Part shown: one piece after another, positions 27,564 to 34,290 of the stretch
Position numbering within the stretch: the first letter of the stretch is position 1
How the letters are laid out: each line of letters opens with the position of its first letter
NCBI RefSeq assembly: GCF_003751445.1
Contig: NZ_RJUU01000003.1
Location: 992,001-1,056,000, forward strand
Direction of reading: 5' to 3'
Source: Streptomyces sp. 840.1
Lineage (GTDB): Bacteria > Actinomycetota > Actinomycetes > Streptomycetales > Streptomycetaceae
DNA length: 64,000 nt
The notes under the pieces: generated by a model
Seen by the model: the letters and a program-made list of their open reading frames with translations, nothing else
What the model was told of the DNA's origin: nothing
Database searches by the model: none
Position numbers and translations under genes: made by a program

Positions 27564-27658
27564 GCGGCCGCGCTCAGGTCTTGCGGTAGTCCTGAGACCT
27601 TGCGGTAGCACTCAGGCCCTGCGGCCGCGCTCAGGCCCTGCGGTCGTGCTCAGGCCTT
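27564..27658. repeat. Five tandem 19-bp repeats spanning a gene's 3' end
   Basis: Five imperfect 19-bp units begin at 27564, 27583, 27602, 27621 and 27640, consensus gcggycgygctcaggycyt. A degenerate sixth copy may precede them at 27545-27563. The fifth unit contains the last codons and stop of the methyltransferase, so the array looks like a tandem amplification of that gene's 3' end into the space before the terminator. Confidence 0.85.
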
Positions 27659-28618
27659 GCGGCCGAGATGGAACGTCCGGGCCATCAGCAGGAAGGTGTC
27701 GGTGCGCCGGTGCAGTCCGGCCGGGTCCTCGGGGTCGGTCAGCCGGTCGAGCACCGCACTGTCCTCGGCGCCCAGCCGCTCGCCCAGGCTCTCGCGGCGG
27801 CGGGTGAAGTTGTCGATGACGTGGTCACGTGCCACGTCGGTGAGCGGCGCGGGCAGGTCGAGCAGGAAGCTCCGGGTGCCCTGCGGGTCGAGGCCGACCG
27901 CGCTGAACAGGGCGGCCCAGTTCTCGGTCTCCCGCTTGGTACCGGGCAGGTCCGCCCGCATCTGCTCGAAGGTCTCGGCCTGGAGCACGTCGAGCCGCTC
28001 CTCCAGACCGGGCCGCCCGAAGCCGATGTCGCGCGGGAGATGGCGCGGCTGCAGTCCGCCCTCGACGAGCGCGACGGTGCCGCCTGGACGCAGCAGCCCG
28101 GCGAACCCGGCCAGTGCGGCGCGCTGATCGCCCATGTGGTGCAGCGCGTTGCCCACCCAGATCAGATCCGCTTCACCGGCGCGGTCCAGCTCGCCGGGCA
28201 GGTCGGCGAGCAGGGTGGTGACCCGGTCACCGAGCCCGAGCCGCTGCGCACGGGCGCCGGTGCGCTCCAGCAGGGCCGGGGTGCCGTCCACGGCGACCAC
28301 CTCGGCCTCCGGGAACACCTCGGCGAGCAGACAGGCCACGACGCCCGGTCCGCTGCCGATGTCCAGGACCCGGCGGACCTTGGGGGCGTCGGGCTGACCG
28401 GCGATCCAGCGGGCCGCCTCCGTGTAGTGAGCGGAGCTGAGTTCGGCGTTCTTCTCCAGCAGCGGACCGATGGCGTCCCAGTCGAGACCGGAGCCGTGAT
28501 GGTGGGCATGGCCGCTTTCGTGCCGGTGTCCGCCGTGACCGCCGTGGCCGCCTTCGCGCCCGTGGCCGTCGCCGTGGCTGCTGTCGTGGTGAGGACCGTG
28601 ACCGGTGTCGTTGCTCAT
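27650..28618 (-). CDS. SAM-dependent methyltransferase with a His-rich N-terminus
   Basis: A 322-residue class I methyltransferase. The SAM-binding motif VLDIGSGPGVVACLL is near residue 84, the acidic end of strand 2 (VVAVDG) near 108, and GNALHHMGDQ and LLRPGGTVALVEGG follow. The first 44 residues contain 13 histidines in Gly/His runs, unusual for this fold and suggestive of metal binding. The substrate is unknown. The ATG at 28618 lies 20 nt after the AraC regulator's stop on the same strand, so the two probably form an operon. The frame is open further upstream, but that extension lies on the AraC coding sequence in another frame and is not real. The gene ends inside a tandem repeat. Confidence 0.85.
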   Translation of the reverse strand: MSNDTGHGPHHDSSHGDGHGREGGHGGHGGHRHESGHAHHHGSGLDWDAIGPLLEKNAELSSAHYTEAARWIAGQPDAPKVRRVLDIGSGPGVVACLLAEVFPEAEVVAVDGTPALLERTGARAQRLGLGDRVTTLLADLPGELDRAGEADLIWVGNALHHMGDQRAALAGFAGLLRPGGTVALVEGGLQPRHLPRDIGFGRPGLEERLDVLQAETFEQMRADLPGTKRETENWAALFSAVGLDPQGTRSFLLDLPAPLTDVARDHVIDNFTRRRESLGERLGAEDSAVLDRLTDPEDPAGLHRRTDTFLLMARTFHLGRKA

Positions 28619-28638
28619 GGGAACAGCCTCACCACGGA

Positions 28639-29610
28639 TCAGGCCACAGGCAAACTTTGTTGCCGGTCCGGCAAGCCGCGGCCGTTGCGGTAGTCCTGCG
28701 GGCCGACCCCGCGGACCCGCTTGAAGGCGGTGCTGAAGGCGAACGCCTGGCTGTAGCCGACCTTCCGGGCCACCGCCTCGACCGTCGCGTCCGTCTCCCG
28801 CAGCAGATCCGCCGCGACGGCGAGCCGCCAGCCCGTCAGGTACGCCATCGGGGGCTCCCCCACCAGCTCGGTGAACCGCCGGGCGAGCCCGGCCCGGGAG
28901 ACCCCGGTCCGCTCGGCCAGGGCGGCGACCGTCCACGGCTGGGCCGGCTCGTTCTGCAGCAGCCGCAGAGCGCGGCCGACGACCGGGTCACCCATCGCCC
29001 GGTACCAGGCGGGGGCCTCGGCACCCGGCCGGGAGAACCAGGTGCGCAGCGCGTCGATCAGCAGCAGGTCGAGCAGCCGGTCCAGCACCACGCTCTGCCC
29101 CGGCTCGTCCCTGGCGATCTCACTGTCGAGCAGCGTCAGCAGGAGGCCGCCCGGACCGTCACCGGGCAGGACGAGCAGGGCGGGCAGCGCGTCCAGGAGC
29201 CGCCTGCTGATCTCGCCGTCCAGCAGATAGGTGCCGATGAGCATGGTCGCCGCGCCGTCCGGGGCATTGCCCCAGGTGCGTACGCCCAGGCGCATGGACT
29301 GGGAGAGCGGCTCGCCGTGCAGCGTGGTGCAGGTGCCGCCCGGACCGATCCGGGCCCGGGGCTCGGTGCCGGGCAGATCCGCGACGGTGTACGGCTCCGG
29401 GCCGCGCGCAATGGCCAGGTCACCGGGGCGCAGCAGTACGGGTTCGGCGCCTGCGGCGGGCACGATCCAGGCTTCGCCCCCGGTCATCGACATCAGGCAG
29501 AGCGGGGCCCGGTCCTCGATCCGTACGGACCACGGAGGTTCCATCACCATCCGCAGCAGAAAGGCCCCTCTGGCCCTCGGCCCGTCCAGGAGTCCGGCAA
29601 GTGCGTCCAT
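28639..29610 (-). CDS. AraC-family transcriptional regulator
   Basis: This 323-residue regulator has the N-terminal cupin-type ligand domain of the AraC group (segments PLCLMSMTGGEAWIVPA near 36 and LRPGDLAIARGPEPYTV near 60). A C-terminal double helix-turn-helix occupies about residues 215-315 (WTVAALAERTGVSRAGLARRF, then VEAVARKVGYSQAFAFSTAF). ATG at 29610 fits the family start. It is divergent from the NAD(P)-binding protein gene, with 81 bp between starts, and heads an operon with the His-rich methyltransferase. Regulators of this type commonly control the divergent oxidoreductase gene. Confidence 0.92.
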   Translation of the reverse strand: MDALAGLLDGPRARGAFLLRMVMEPPWSVRIEDRAPLCLMSMTGGEAWIVPAAGAEPVLLRPGDLAIARGPEPYTVADLPGTEPRARIGPGGTCTTLHGEPLSQSMRLGVRTWGNAPDGAATMLIGTYLLDGEISRRLLDALPALLVLPGDGPGGLLLTLLDSEIARDEPGQSVVLDRLLDLLLIDALRTWFSRPGAEAPAWYRAMGDPVVGRALRLLQNEPAQPWTVAALAERTGVSRAGLARRFTELVGEPPMAYLTGWRLAVAADLLRETDATVEAVARKVGYSQAFAFSTAFKRVRGVGPQDYRNGRGLPDRQQSLPVA

Positions 29611-29618
29611 GGGCAGCA

Positions 29619-29636
29619 GCGTAGACGTCCGCGTAG
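29619..29636. promoter_or_regulatory. Direct repeat, possible AraC operator
   Basis: GCGTAG occurs at 29619-29624 and 29631-29636, a 12-bp direct repeat only 9 nt from the AraC start codon in the divergent spacer. AraC-type proteins bind direct repeats. The match is short and the assignment is positional. Confidence 0.3.
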
Positions 29637-29691
29637 GGAGCTGAGCGGCTGAGGCATGGCAGGGGCGGGGCCGCGCGGAGAGCCTTGGGGC

Positions 29692-30558
29692 ATGACAAAC
29701 GACATGGCGGAACAGCAGCAGGAGACCCGCACGGCCGGCCCGGTCCTGGTGACGAGCGGGACGGGCAAGACGGGCCGCCGGGTGGTGGAGCGGCTCGCCG
29801 CGCGAGGGGTGCCGGTGCGGGCCGGGTCGCGCACCGGTGAGGTGGTCTTCGACTGGGCGGACGAGTCGGGCTGGGAGGAGGCGTTGCGGGGTGCGGAGGC
29901 GGCGTACATCGCGTACTACCCCGATCTTGCGGCGCCCGGTGCGCCGGAGGCGATGACGGCCTTCGGGCGGATCGCGCGGAGCTGCGGGGTGCGGCGGCTC
30001 GTGCTGCTGTCGGGGCGGGGCGAGCCGCAGGCGGTGGTCGCGGAGGAGGCGCTGCGGTCGGCGGCCGGAGGGATCGGACTCACCGTGGTGCGCTCGGCGT
30101 TCTTCGCGCAGAACTTCAGCGAGGGCGCGCTGCTCGACGGGGTGCTGGGCGGCGAGCTGGTGTTCCCGGCCGGCTCCACCGCCGAGCCGTTCGTGGATGC
30201 CGGGGACCTCGCCGACGTGGTGGTCGCGGCGCTGTGCGGGGAGGGCGTCGCGGGCCAGGTGCACGAGCTGACGGGGCCCCGGCTGCTGACCTTCGCCGAG
30301 GCGGCCGCCGAGATCTCCCGGGCGACCGGGCGCGAGGTGCGGTACGCCGCTGTGACGGGGCCTCAGTATGCGGCGATGCTGGTGGAGTTCGGGGTTCCGC
30401 AGGCCGAAGCGGACTTTCTGGCCGAGCTGTTCGCCATGCTGCTGGACGGGCACAACGCCACGGTCACGGAGGGCGTCAAGCGGGCCCTGGACCGTGACGC
30501 GTCATCGTTCACCGCCTTCGCAGCCGAGGCCGCGCGGAACGGGGCCTGGGACGCGTAG
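29692..30558 (+). CDS. NmrA-like NAD(P)-binding protein
   Basis: A 288-residue atypical SDR of the NmrA/HSCARG type. The N-terminal glycine motif VTSGTGKTGRRVVERLAARG (about 20-39) binds NAD(P); GVRRLVLLSGRGEP and VVRSAFFAQNF follow at family positions. The classical Tyr-x-x-x-Lys is absent, so it may sense redox state or reduce a quinone-like compound rather than act as a standard dehydrogenase. ATG at 29692 (MTNDMAEQQ) is preceded by GGAGAG. It is divergent from the AraC regulator. Confidence 0.88.
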   Translation: MTNDMAEQQQETRTAGPVLVTSGTGKTGRRVVERLAARGVPVRAGSRTGEVVFDWADESGWEEALRGAEAAYIAYYPDLAAPGAPEAMTAFGRIARSCGVRRLVLLSGRGEPQAVVAEEALRSAAGGIGLTVVRSAFFAQNFSEGALLDGVLGGELVFPAGSTAEPFVDAGDLADVVVAALCGEGVAGQVHELTGPRLLTFAEAAAEISRATGREVRYAAVTGPQYAAMLVEFGVPQAEADFLAELFAMLLDGHNATVTEGVKRALDRDASSFTAFAAEAARNGAWDA

Positions 30559-30593
30559 CGCGGGGCGTCGCGGTGCCAGTGGGTTCCCCGGCC

Positions 30594-31350
30594 TCACGCG
30601 CCGGCCGGGCCCGGCCGGCGGCGGAACGCCAGCAGCCGGTACTCCGGTTCGGCGCGGCGCCGGTCCTGGCCGGGCAGCGCGGACAGGGCCTCGGCGAGCC
30701 GGCCGGCCGCCGTCCCGGGGAGTTCCAGGCGCGAGGCGTAGTAGCCGCGGCGCACCGCGCGTGCCGCGCTCACCGGCGTCCGGCCCTGCCCGTGCCCGCG
30801 GAAGCCGGCACTCCCCACCAGGTCGAGGCCGCACTCGGCCCCGTACCCGGTCACACGGTCGGCGGCGTCGGACGGGGTGGCCGCCAGGTACGGGGCGAAC
30901 GCGGCGTCGATGTCACTGGCCACGTCGTGCGAGGCGTCCTTGTCGACGGTGGTGACGAACACGCCCCCGGGCCGCAGCACTCGGGCCGCCTGCGCCACCA
31001 CGGCCCGGACGTCACCGTTCCCGCGCAGCAGGTGCAGCAGCCAGACGGCCGCCACCGCGTCGACGGCCGCGTCCCGCACGGGCAGCCGGCGCGCATCGGC
31101 GAGTGCCACACCGCCGATGCGCTGCTTCGCGACGCGGGCCATGCCGAGGGCAGGACGTCCCGGACACCCGAAGACCGGGACGTCCTGCCGCGATGCGCTC
31201 GGTGACCAGTCCGGTCCCGCAGCCGATGTCGAGCAGTGGCCGGGCGCCGGAGGGGATCAGACCGAGCACCGCGGTGGCGGCCGCCTCCGCCCGGGGCACG
31301 CCACCGCGCGTGGAGTCGTAGACGGCCGCCTCGTCGTTGTAGTCCAGCAT
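30594..31350 (-). pseudogene. SAM-dependent methyltransferase, frameshifted
   Basis: Reading from ATG 31350, the N-terminal part (MLDYNDEAAVYDSTRGG, then LLDIGCGTGLVTERIAAGRPG) carries methyltransferase motif I. After about residue 66 the continuation of the family (MARVAKQRIGGVALADARRL, then AARVLRPGGVFVTTVDK) lies in a different frame, starting at 31142. The two parts together would make a normal protein of about 250 residues; the length differs from a multiple of three by one. The change of frame falls exactly in a perfect 15-bp inverted repeat (31149-31189). Either the gene is dead, or two polypeptides or frameshifting are involved. A sequencing error in the hairpin is a real alternative. 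Confidence 0.75.
31149..31189. repeat. Perfect 15-bp inverted repeat inside the methyltransferase gene
   Basis: GGCAGGACGTCCCGG (31149-31163) and CCGGGACGTCCTGCC (31175-31189) are exact reverse complements separated by 11 nt. One arm encodes the normal A-G-R-P-G segment. The other arm replaces the expected codons just before MARVA and coincides with the frameshift. Confidence 0.95.
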
Positions 31351-31425
31351 CCGAGTGACTGTAGGACACCTCAACGGCCGTGCGGGGCAGAGCTGCTGCT
31401 GCCCGCACCGGTCGGCCGGCGGTCC

Positions 31426-31483
31426 TTGCGCGCGCATCTCCCGCGCCCTACTATCCCGAACATGTTCAGTGAACGCGTTCAGT
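31426..31483 (+). promoter_or_regulatory. Promoter and tandem operators of the TetR gene, leaderless start
   Basis: TTGCGC (31426-31431) and TACTAT (31449-31454) are 17 bp apart, a good sigma-70-type promoter whose start falls at or next to the ATG at 31462, giving a leaderless mRNA. Overlapping it are two 13-bp tandem units, GAAC-N2-GTTC-AGT at 31458-31470 and 31471-31483, each containing a dyad. They are the likely autoregulatory TetR sites. Confidence 0.65.
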
Positions 31484-32079
31484 CACGCGTGGCGCAGCGG
31501 GAGGCGACCCGGCTCAGGGTGTTGTCCTCGGCCGAACGGCTCTTCCGCGAGCAGGGGTTCGGCTCCAGCACCATCCGCCAGATCGCCACCGACGCCGGAG
31601 TGAGCACCGGCACCGTCATGTCGGTCGGCGACAAGGACGCGCTGCTCGTCGCCATCTTCGACACCTGGATCGCCGCCGTGCACCACGGCCGGGAGGCCGA
31701 GCAGGGGCGTGGCGGGGTGACACCGCTGTCCCCCGGCGCGGCGGCCGAGGCGGTCCTGGATCTCGTCGAACCCTTCATCAGCTACTTCGCACTCGACCTC
31801 GAACTGTCCCGGGAATACGCCGCGGTCATCGTCCGGGGCACCCACGAGTCCGAGATCTTCCAGACCCTCGCCGGGGCCCTGATCGCCGAACTCGAAGCCC
31901 TCCTGTCCCGCACATCGCTCACCGCGACCGGGGCCGCAGGCGGCGCACGCACCCTCTACTTCGCCTACCTGGGCATCCTCATGACCGTGGGCTACGGCGC
32001 TCTCGACCAGCGGGGCGCTGTCGCCCAGTTCCGGGAAGTCATCCATTTCGTCGTCGACCGCGAAGGAACCCAACGATGA
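31462..32079 (+). CDS. TetR-family transcriptional regulator
   Basis: This 205-residue TetR protein has an N-terminal helix-turn-helix (about 15-60: RVLSSAERLFREQGFGSSTIRQIATDAGVSTGTV, described by position) and an alpha-helical effector domain. The turn after the recognition helix reads MSVGDKDALL instead of the usual aromatic-rich YFPSKEALL. Frame and start are fixed by the promoter geometry: the ATG at 31462 has no Shine-Dalgarno sequence and sits at the predicted transcription start. The stop overlaps the ATG of the DoxX-like gene (ATGA), so the two are co-expressed. It is divergent from the broken methyltransferase. Confidence 0.9.
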   Translation: MFSERVQSRVAQREATRLRVLSSAERLFREQGFGSSTIRQIATDAGVSTGTVMSVGDKDALLVAIFDTWIAAVHHGREAEQGRGGVTPLSPGAAAEAVLDLVEPFISYFALDLELSREYAAVIVRGTHESEIFQTLAGALIAELEALLSRTSLTATGAAGGARTLYFAYLGILMTVGYGALDQRGAVAQFREVIHFVVDREGTQR

Positions 32080-32441
32080 TCAGCACCCCCGACCCCTGGT
32101 GGCCGACCGCACTGCTCGCCCTGGCGCTCCTCTCCGACGCGATCATGTCGGTGCGTCCCCCGGTGTTCATCCAGCAGTGCCTGGACGGAGTCCGCTTCCC
32201 GCGCGACTGGTGGTGGGTCCTGGTGGTCGTCAAGTTCCTGGCCGCAGCGGGGCTCGCCGCCGGTCTGCGGTACGAGGGGGTCGCCGTGACGACCAACGTC
32301 GCGGTGATCGCCTACTTCCTGTGCGCCGCCTACGCCCACTACCGGGCACGCTTCTTCAAGCGGATGTTCTGGCTGAACTGCCTGGGGATGCTCGCGCTGT
32401 CGACAGCCGTCCTGTTCCTGTCCCACCTGTCCACGCTCTGA
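32076..32441 (+). CDS. DoxX-like small membrane protein
   Basis: This 121-residue protein has four hydrophobic segments (about 8-25, 45-63, 68-88 and 97-118) and the layout of the DoxX-like family: short loops, a WWWVLVVVKFLAAAGLAAGL second helix and a conserved AAYAHYRAR near 85. Family members are small integral membrane proteins linked to redox or thiosulfate metabolism, often paired with TetR-type regulators. It is translationally coupled to the TetR gene by a 4-nt overlap and is probably controlled by it. The biochemical role is unknown. Confidence 0.85.
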   Translation: MISTPDPWWPTALLALALLSDAIMSVRPPVFIQQCLDGVRFPRDWWWVLVVVKFLAAAGLAAGLRYEGVAVTTNVAVIAYFLCAAYAHYRARFFKRMFWLNCLGMLALSTAVLFLSHLSTL

Positions 32442-32472
32442 CCGGGCCTGCCCACCGCTGGGTCCTGGGGCG

Positions 32473-32517
32473 TTGAAACCATGGTGAAACCGCATTGAAT
32501 GCGCCGGGCCGCAGTCT
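32473..32517 (+). promoter_or_regulatory. Three heptamer repeats at 11-bp spacing before the ABC exporter, SARP-like
   Basis: TTGAAAC (32473-32479), GTGAAAC (32484-32490) and TTGAATG (32495-32501) start exactly 11 bp apart, the layout bound by SARP/BTAD regulators. CAGTCT at 32512-32517 is a possible -10 whose start point would fall on the ATG at 32525, consistent with the absence of a ribosome site. A BTAD-domain regulator is encoded just downstream, convergent with the exporter. Confidence 0.5.
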
Positions 32518-32524
32518 CTGCGGC

Positions 32525-33505
32525 ATGACCACAACGACTTCTCGCTCCCTGGCCATCGAGGCCAGGGGGCTGTGCAAGGCCTACGGGGACAGGACGGTCC
32601 TCGACGGCATCGATCTGGCGGTGCCGGCCGGCACGGTCTTCTCACTGCTCGGCCCGAACGGCGCCGGCAAGACCACCGCCGTCAAGATCCTCTCCACGCT
32701 CGTCCGGCCCGGTCCCGGCTCCGGCGGCATCCGGGTCGGCGGCCACGACCTGGCCGCCGACCCGCAGGCCGTACGGGGCGCGATCGGCGTCACCGGGCAG
32801 TTCTCCGCCGTCGACGGCCTGATCACCGGCGAGGAGAACATGCTCCTCATGGCCGATCTGCACCACCTCCCCCGCCGCGAGGGCCGCGCCACCGCCGCCG
32901 AACTGCTGGAACGGCTCGACCTGACGGAGTCGGCGGGGAAGCCCGCCGCCACCTATTCCGGCGGTATGAGGCGCCGTCTCGACATCGCGATGACCCTGGT
33001 CGGAAACCCCCGGATCATCTTCCTCGACGAGCCGACCACCGGTCTCGACCCGCGCAGCCGTCACACCATGTGGGGCATCGTCCGCCGGCTCGTCTCCGGT
33101 GGCGTCACCGTCTTCCTCACCACCCAGTACCTGGACGAGGCCGACGAACTCGCCGACCGCATCGCGGTACTGAGCGGCGGAAGGATCGTCGCCGAGGGGA
33201 GCGCCGAGGAGCTGAAGCGCCTCGTCCCCGGCGGGCACGTACGGCTGCGGTTCACCGACCCGTCCACGTACCGGAGCGCCGCCGTCGCCCTTCGCGAGGG
33301 CGCCCGGGACGACGGGGCGCTGTCGCTGCGGATCCCCAGCGACGGCAGCCAGCGCGAACTGCGCTCCGTGCTGGACCGGCTGGACGCCACCGGTGTCGAG
33401 GCCGACGAACTGACCGTGCACACCCCCGACCTCGACGATGTGTTCTTCGCCCTGACCAGCGGCACGGCCGTGCCGGACCAGCAGCACCGGGAGACCGTCC
33501 GATGA
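32525..33505 (+). CDS. ABC transporter ATP-binding subunit, daunorubicin-resistance (DrrA) type
   Basis: A 326-residue ABC ATPase energising drug or lipid export. Walker A GPNGAGKTT is at residues 43-51, Q-loop in VTGQFSAVDGL near 96, signature YSGGMRRRLDIA near 140, Walker B IIFLDEPTTGLD near 161 and the H-loop-like LTTQYLDEAD near 197. The C-terminal extension to 326 is usual for DrrA/CcmA-type exporters. ATG at 32525 is preferred to TTG 32495, which lies inside the operator repeats. The stop overlaps the permease ATG (ATGA), so the pair is coupled. Confidence 0.93.
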   Translation: MTTTTSRSLAIEARGLCKAYGDRTVLDGIDLAVPAGTVFSLLGPNGAGKTTAVKILSTLVRPGPGSGGIRVGGHDLAADPQAVRGAIGVTGQFSAVDGLITGEENMLLMADLHHLPRREGRATAAELLERLDLTESAGKPAATYSGGMRRRLDIAMTLVGNPRIIFLDEPTTGLDPRSRHTMWGIVRRLVSGGVTVFLTTQYLDEADELADRIAVLSGGRIVAEGSAEELKRLVPGGHVRLRFTDPSTYRSAAVALREGARDDGALSLRIPSDGSQRELRSVLDRLDATGVEADELTVHTPDLDDVFFALTSGTAVPDQQHRETVR

Positions 33506-34290
33506 GCACCCTCTCCCTCGCCGCACAGGACTCGGGCACCATGCTGCGCCGCAACCTGCTGCACGCCAGGCGCTACCCGTCCCTCACGCTGAACCTGCTG
33601 CTCATGCCGATCGTCCTGCTGCTGCTCTTCGTCTACGTCTTCGGCGACGTGATGAGCGCGGGCATCGGCGGCGACGCCGATCGCTCCGCCTACATCGCCT
33701 ATCTCGTCCCGGGCATCCTGCTGATGACCATCGGCTCCACTCCGGCGGGAACCGCGGTGTCCGTCTCCATGGACATGACGGAGGGCATCATCGCCCGCTT
33801 CCGCACGATGGCGATCCACCGGGGGGCGGTGCTCATCGGCCACGTCGTCGGGAGCGTGCTCCAGTCGGTCATCAGCGTGGTCCTGGTCGGCGCCGTCGCC
33901 GTGGCCATCGGCTTCCGCTCCACGGACGCCACGGCCCTCGAGTGGCTGGCGGCGTTCGGGCTGCTCGTGCTGGTCGCCACGGCGTTCACCTGGATCGCGG
34001 TCGGAATCGGAATGGCCGCCCCGAACCCCGAGGCGGCGAGCAACAACGCGCTGCCGATGGTCATCCTCCCGCTCATCTCCAGCGCGTTCGTCCCGGTCGA
34101 CGCGATGCCGGGCTGGTTCCGGCCGATCGCCGAGTACCAGCCGTTCACCCCGGCCATCGAGACACTTCGCGGTCTGCTGCTCGGCAGCGGGATCGGTCAC
34201 AACGGGTGGCTCGCCGTCACCTGGTGCGCGGCCCTGGCCGTGCTCGGCTACTGGTGGTCGACCTCGTTGTTCGGCCGCGACCCGAAGTAG
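33502..34290 (+). CDS. ABC-2 type transporter permease (DrrB type)
   Basis: This 262-residue permease has six hydrophobic segments: about 29-48, 70-85, 115-140, 145-170, 178-195 and 232-252. The ABC-2 family pattern is clear (SLTLNLLLMPIVLLLLF, PGILLMTIGS, NALPMVILPLISSAFVP near 187). It forms the membrane channel for the ATPase encoded just upstream and starts in a 4-nt overlap with it. Drug export or self-resistance is the usual role of this class. The 3' end overlaps the convergent BTAD regulator gene by 43 nt. Confidence 0.93.
   Translation: MSTLSLAAQDSGTMLRRNLLHARRYPSLTLNLLLMPIVLLLLFVYVFGDVMSAGIGGDADRSAYIAYLVPGILLMTIGSTPAGTAVSVSMDMTEGIIARFRTMAIHRGAVLIGHVVGSVLQSVISVVLVGAVAVAIGFRSTDATALEWLAAFGLLVLVATAFTWIAVGIGMAAPNPEAASNNALPMVILPLISSAFVPVDAMPGWFRPIAEYQPFTPAIETLRGLLLGSGIGHNGWLAVTWCAALAVLGYWWSTSLFGRDPK

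Noticed and set aside
27564..27658. CRISPR array
   Set aside because: The 19-bp units are contiguous with no spacers, so it is a plain tandem repeat.
28619..28936. N-terminal extension of the His-rich methyltransferase
   Set aside because: It would lie entirely within the AraC gene in another frame and has no similarity. ATG 28618 starts the His-rich tail directly after the AraC stop.
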